Below, in pieces: positions 6,086-8,458 of a stretch of 8,458 bases of DNA; the stretch's first letter is position 1; every line of letters starts with the position of its first letter. The notes under the pieces are model-generated. The model saw nothing but the letters and a program-made list of their open reading frames with translations, was not told where the DNA came from and did not search any database. The translations under genes were made by a program, and so were the position numbers. The stretch is from JBOGFC01 sp050742155 (GTDB lineage: Bacteria > Actinomycetota > Acidimicrobiia > Spongiisociales > JALYHC01), in contig JBOGFC010000067.1 in NCBI GenBank assembly GCA_050742155.1, positions 1 through 8,458 on the forward strand, written 5' to 3'.

Positions 6086-8458
6086 TGCCCCCTCCCCGCC
6101 CCTCCCCCCACCCCTTCCCTCCCCCTGGGGGGGAGGGAAGGAGAGGGGGACGGAGAGCCGAGCGCAAGCGGGTACCGCGCAAGCTGCGGCCCGACCTGTG
6201 GGTGAGCCCCAAGCCGTACGGCCTGGGGGAGGTGAAGCCCAACCACTACGCCGAGATCGCCAAGACGGTCTGGGAGAACCGCAGCGCCCTTCCCTATGCC
6301 TGGCGCATCCTCTCGAAGGGAGTGTGCGATGGCTGTGCCCTGGGCGTGGCCGGCTTCCACGACTGGACCATCGAGGGCGTCCATCTCTGTACCACCCGCC
6401 TCAACCTGCTGCGCGTCAACACCATGGGCCCCCTCGACCCGGCGGCGCTGACCGATGTGAGCTGGCTCCGCGGAAAGAGCGGGGCCGAGCTGCGCGACCT
6501 GGGGCGGCTGCCCTACCCGATGCTCCGGCGGCGAGGGGAGCCTGGGTTTGAGCGGATCTCCTGGGACCGGGCCCTCGACCTGGTGGCAGGCGGCATCCAG
6601 CGGGCCGGACCGGACCGCATCGGCTTCTACCTGACCGCGCGGGGGCTCACCAACGAGGTCTACTACGTGGCGCAGAAGGTGGTCCGCTTCCTGGGGTCCA
6701 ACAACATCGACAATGCTGCCCGGGTCTGCCACGCTCCCTCGACCGCCACCCTGAAGGCGGCCATCGGGGTGGGAGCCACGACGATCTCCTACTCGGATCT
6801 CTTCGATGCCGACCTGGTCGTGCTGTTCGGCTCCGACGTGGCCAACTCGCAGCCGGTGGTGATGAAATACCTCTACCTGGCCCGCAAGGGGGGCACCAAG
6901 GTGGCGGTGGTGAATCCCTACCGGGAGCCGGGGCTGGAGCGCTATTGGGTCCCTTCCAACGTGGAGAGCGCCCTCTTCGGCACCAAGATGGCGGACGAGT
7001 TCTTCCAGGTCCACACCGGTGGCGACATCGCCTTCATCAACGGGGTGCTCAAGGCGATGGCCGTTGAGGGCCTTCTCGACCGTGAGTTCATCGACCACCA
7101 CACGGTCGGCTTCGGGGAGCTGTGGGAGGAGCTCGCCCGAACATCGTTCCAGGAGCTGGAGCAGTTCTCCGGCGCCTCCCAGCAGGACATGGCGCGCTTC
7201 GCCCGGCTCTACGGGGGATGCAGGTCGGCCATCTTCATCTGGTCGATGGGGATCACCCAGCATGCCTTCGGCTCCGACAACGTGCGGGCCATCATCAACC
7301 TGGCCCTGGCCCGGGGGAACGTGGGCCGCCCCGGCGCAGGGCTGATGCCGATCCGGGGTCACTCGGGCGTGCAGGGGGGAGCGGAGATGGGCGCCTACGC
7401 CACGGTGCTCCCCGGCCCGGTGCCGGTCACCCCCGAGGCGGCCGCCCGGCTCTCGGCTCGCTACGGCTTCGACGTCAAGGGGGAGCGGGGGCTCTCCGCC
7501 ACCGAGATGGTGGAGGCCGCCCATGCCGGCGAGCTCGAGGTGCTCTACTCATCGGGCGGCAACTTCCTCGAGGTGCTGCCCGACCGGGCCATGGTGAGAG
7601 AGGCCTTGGAGCGGGTGCCGCTGCGCGTCCACCAGGACATCGTGGTCTCCTCCCAGATGCTCGTCGACCCCGGCCGGGAGGTGGTGCTGCTCCCGGCCGC
7701 CACCCGCTACGAGCAGCGCGAGGGGGGCACCGAGACCACCACCGAGCGGCGCATCGTGTTCAGCCCGGAGATCCCCGGGCCCCGCCTCGGGGAGGCCCGC
7801 ACCGAGTGGGAGATCTTCCTCGACCTGGCACGCCGAGTGGACCCCGAACGGGCCCATCTGGTGCATTTCGACTCCGGCTGGGACATTCGCCGGGAGATCG
7901 CCGAGGTGGTCCCCATGTACGCCGGTATCGAGAGCCTGGCGCAGAGCGGGGACCAGGTCCAGTGGGGTGGCCCGCGCTTGTGCGAGGGTTGGCAGTTCCC
8001 CACCCCTGATGGCCGGGCCCGCTTCTCGGCCGTCTCTCCGCCGGAGGCGTCGGTACCGGAGGGGAAGTTCCTCCTCTCCACGCGCCGGGGCAAGCAGTTC
8101 AACTCGATGGTCTTCAGCGGGACGGATCCCCTCACCGGCGCCCGACGGAGCGATGTGTTGGTCTCTCCCGAGGACGCCCAGGGCTTGGGGGTGGCGGACG
8201 GCGATCGGGTGCTGATCCGCTCCGAGCACGGGGAGATGGAGGCCCTGGTGAAGACCGTTCCGATCAAGCCCGGCAACGTGCAGATGTTCTGGCCGGAAGC
8301 GAACGTGCTCATCCCCCCGGGGGTGCGCGATCCGGAGGCGCTCATCCCCGACTACAACGCGGTGGTGGAGGTTCTCCCTTTGGGTTCTGAGCGGAGTCAC
8401 CCCCTCCCCGACCCTCCCCCTCAAGGGGGAGGGAGAGATCGCCCCCAGGGGCCTCCCC
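6085..8458 (+). CDS. FdhF/YdeP-family molybdopterin oxidoreductase (formate dehydrogenase-like alpha subunit), 3' end open
   Basis: This is a DMSO-reductase-family molybdoenzyme of the FdhF/YdeP group (bis-MGD cofactor). The cysteine segment is Cys81-x2-Cys84-x17-Cys102 (VCDGCALG...GVHLC). Only three ligand cysteines are visible here, as I recall also for E. coli YdeP. ARVCHAPSTATL aligns with ARVUHGPS of formate dehydrogenase H, making Cys215 the likely Mo ligand (cysteine in place of selenocysteine) with His216 beside it. RGHSGVQG (424-431) holds Arg424, matching the catalytic Arg333 of that enzyme. The MopB C-terminal domain spans about 661-766 and ends in PDYNAVVEV. Formate oxidation is therefore plausible but unproven. 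The only in-frame ATG before 6422 is at 6085, overlapping the coxM stop (TAATG), so residues 2-19 come from a C-rich repeat. A GTG at 6202 (residue 40) is the alternative, but has no clear Shine-Dalgarno. No stop is reached before the window edge; the family core ends near residue 766 and the tail is repeat-encoded. Its dedicated electron partner is not seen. Confidence 0.9.
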   Translation, partial: MPPPRPSPHPFPPPGGEGRRGGRRAERKRVPRKLRPDLWVSPKPYGLGEVKPNHYAEIAKTVWENRSALPYAWRILSKGVCDGCALGVAGFHDWTIEGVHLCTTRLNLLRVNTMGPLDPAALTDVSWLRGKSGAELRDLGRLPYPMLRRRGEPGFERISWDRALDLVAGGIQRAGPDRIGFYLTARGLTNEVYYVAQKVVRFLGSNNIDNAARVCHAPSTATLKAAIGVGATTISYSDLFDADLVVLFGSDVANSQPVVMKYLYLARKGGTKVAVVNPYREPGLERYWVPSNVESALFGTKMADEFFQVHTGGDIAFINGVLKAMAVEGLLDREFIDHHTVGFGELWEELARTSFQELEQFSGASQQDMARFARLYGGCRSAIFIWSMGITQHAFGSDNVRAIINLALARGNVGRPGAGLMPIRGHSGVQGGAEMGAYATVLPGPVPVTPEAAARLSARYGFDVKGERGLSATEMVEAAHAGELEVLYSSGGNFLEVLPDRAMVREALERVPLRVHQDIVVSSQMLVDPGREVVLLPAATRYEQREGGTETTTERRIVFSPEIPGPRLGEARTEWEIFLDLARRVDPERAHLVHFDSGWDIRREIAEVVPMYAGIESLAQSGDQVQWGGPRLCEGWQFPTPDGRARFSAVSPPEASVPEGKFLLSTRRGKQFNSMVFSGTDPLTGARRSDVLVSPEDAQGLGVADGDRVLIRSEHGEMEALVKTVPIKPGNVQMFWPEANVLIPPGVRDPEALIPDYNAVVEVLPLGSERSHPLPDPPPQGGGRDRPQGPP
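6088..6150 (+). repeat. C-rich/G-rich hairpin repeat, copy 1
   Basis: A C-rich tract is followed by a perfect 13-base stem (6113-6125 pairing with 6129-6141) closed by a three-base TGG loop, and then a purine-rich flank. It shares its first ~20 bases (CCCCCTCCCCG then CCCTCCCCC, one mismatch) with a second element at 8400, in the same orientation. It looks like a small interspersed palindromic (REP-like) element between coxM and the FdhF/YdeP gene. It has no following T tract, so a classical rho-independent terminator is not supported. However, a stem this stable could pause transcription or protect the upstream cox mRNA 3' end. It is read in frame by the downstream gene if that gene starts at 6085. 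Confidence 0.75.
8400..8433 (+). repeat. C-rich/G-rich hairpin repeat, copy 2
   Basis: CCCTCCCCC (8412-8420) and GGGGGAGGG (8425-8433) form a perfect 9-base stem around a TCAA loop, preceded by the same C-rich leader as the copy at 6088. It lies where the FdhF/YdeP-family core ends (PDYNAVVEVLPL). The frame of that gene continues through it as a Pro/Gly-rich tail (PLPDPPPQGGGR) up to the window edge. The element is probably an interspersed repeat that belongs between genes. No T tract follows within the window. Confidence 0.7.

Noticed and set aside
6113..6141. Rho-independent terminator after coxM
   Set aside because: The hairpin is strong but is followed by purines (GAGGGGGACGG), not a T tract; a matching element occurs at 8400, so it was called a repeat.
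6727..6729. Selenocysteine at the formate dehydrogenase active site
   Set aside because: The codon at the Mo-ligand position is TGC (cysteine), not TGA, so no recoding is needed.
6001..7524. Minus-strand open frame (507 codons) opposite the FdhF/YdeP gene
   Set aside because: The plus-strand frame here carries clear catalytic motifs (ARVCH and RGHSGVQG); the antisense product has no domain and composition typical of a shadow.

Overview
The window is high-GC bacterial chromosomal DNA (roughly two-thirds G+C, with GTG and TTG starts alongside ATG). The lineage cannot be fixed from sequence alone. A DUF2520 Rossmann gene directly upstream of panC is an arrangement known from Actinomycetota, and form II cox clusters are common in Actinomycetota, Chloroflexota and Proteobacteria. 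An actinobacterial or similar high-GC soil or sediment organism, possibly a metagenome-derived genome, is the best guess.

The left part (1-1756, minus strand) is a tightly coupled pantothenate operon. It reads DUF2520 Rossmann protein (possible ketopantoate-reductase-like), then panC, then panB, which runs off the left edge. Both junctions are 4-base ATGA overlaps. The right part (1860-8458, plus strand) is a divergent molybdoenzyme operon: two tandem coxS-type [2Fe-2S] genes, one coxL-type molybdenum subunit, one coxM-type FAD subunit, then a formate dehydrogenase-like gene of the FdhF/YdeP family that is still open at the right edge. The 103-base divergent spacer holds a perfect inverted repeat, a plausible operator.

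The S-L-M order and the AYRGAGR active-site loop mark the cox genes as form II. Form II enzymes are members of the xanthine-dehydrogenase family whose substrate is often not CO. The unusual points are the duplicated iron-sulfur subunit gene (about 70% identical copies feeding one L and one M) and the pairing, in one apparent transcript, of two unrelated molybdenum enzyme families (XDH-type hydroxylase and DMSO-reductase-type formate dehydrogenase).

Two copies of a C-rich/G-rich hairpin repeat sit at the two ends of the formate dehydrogenase-like gene. Both are read in its frame, so they appear to supply its extreme N-terminus and a C-terminal extension. No RNA gene, CRISPR array, transposase or attachment site was seen.
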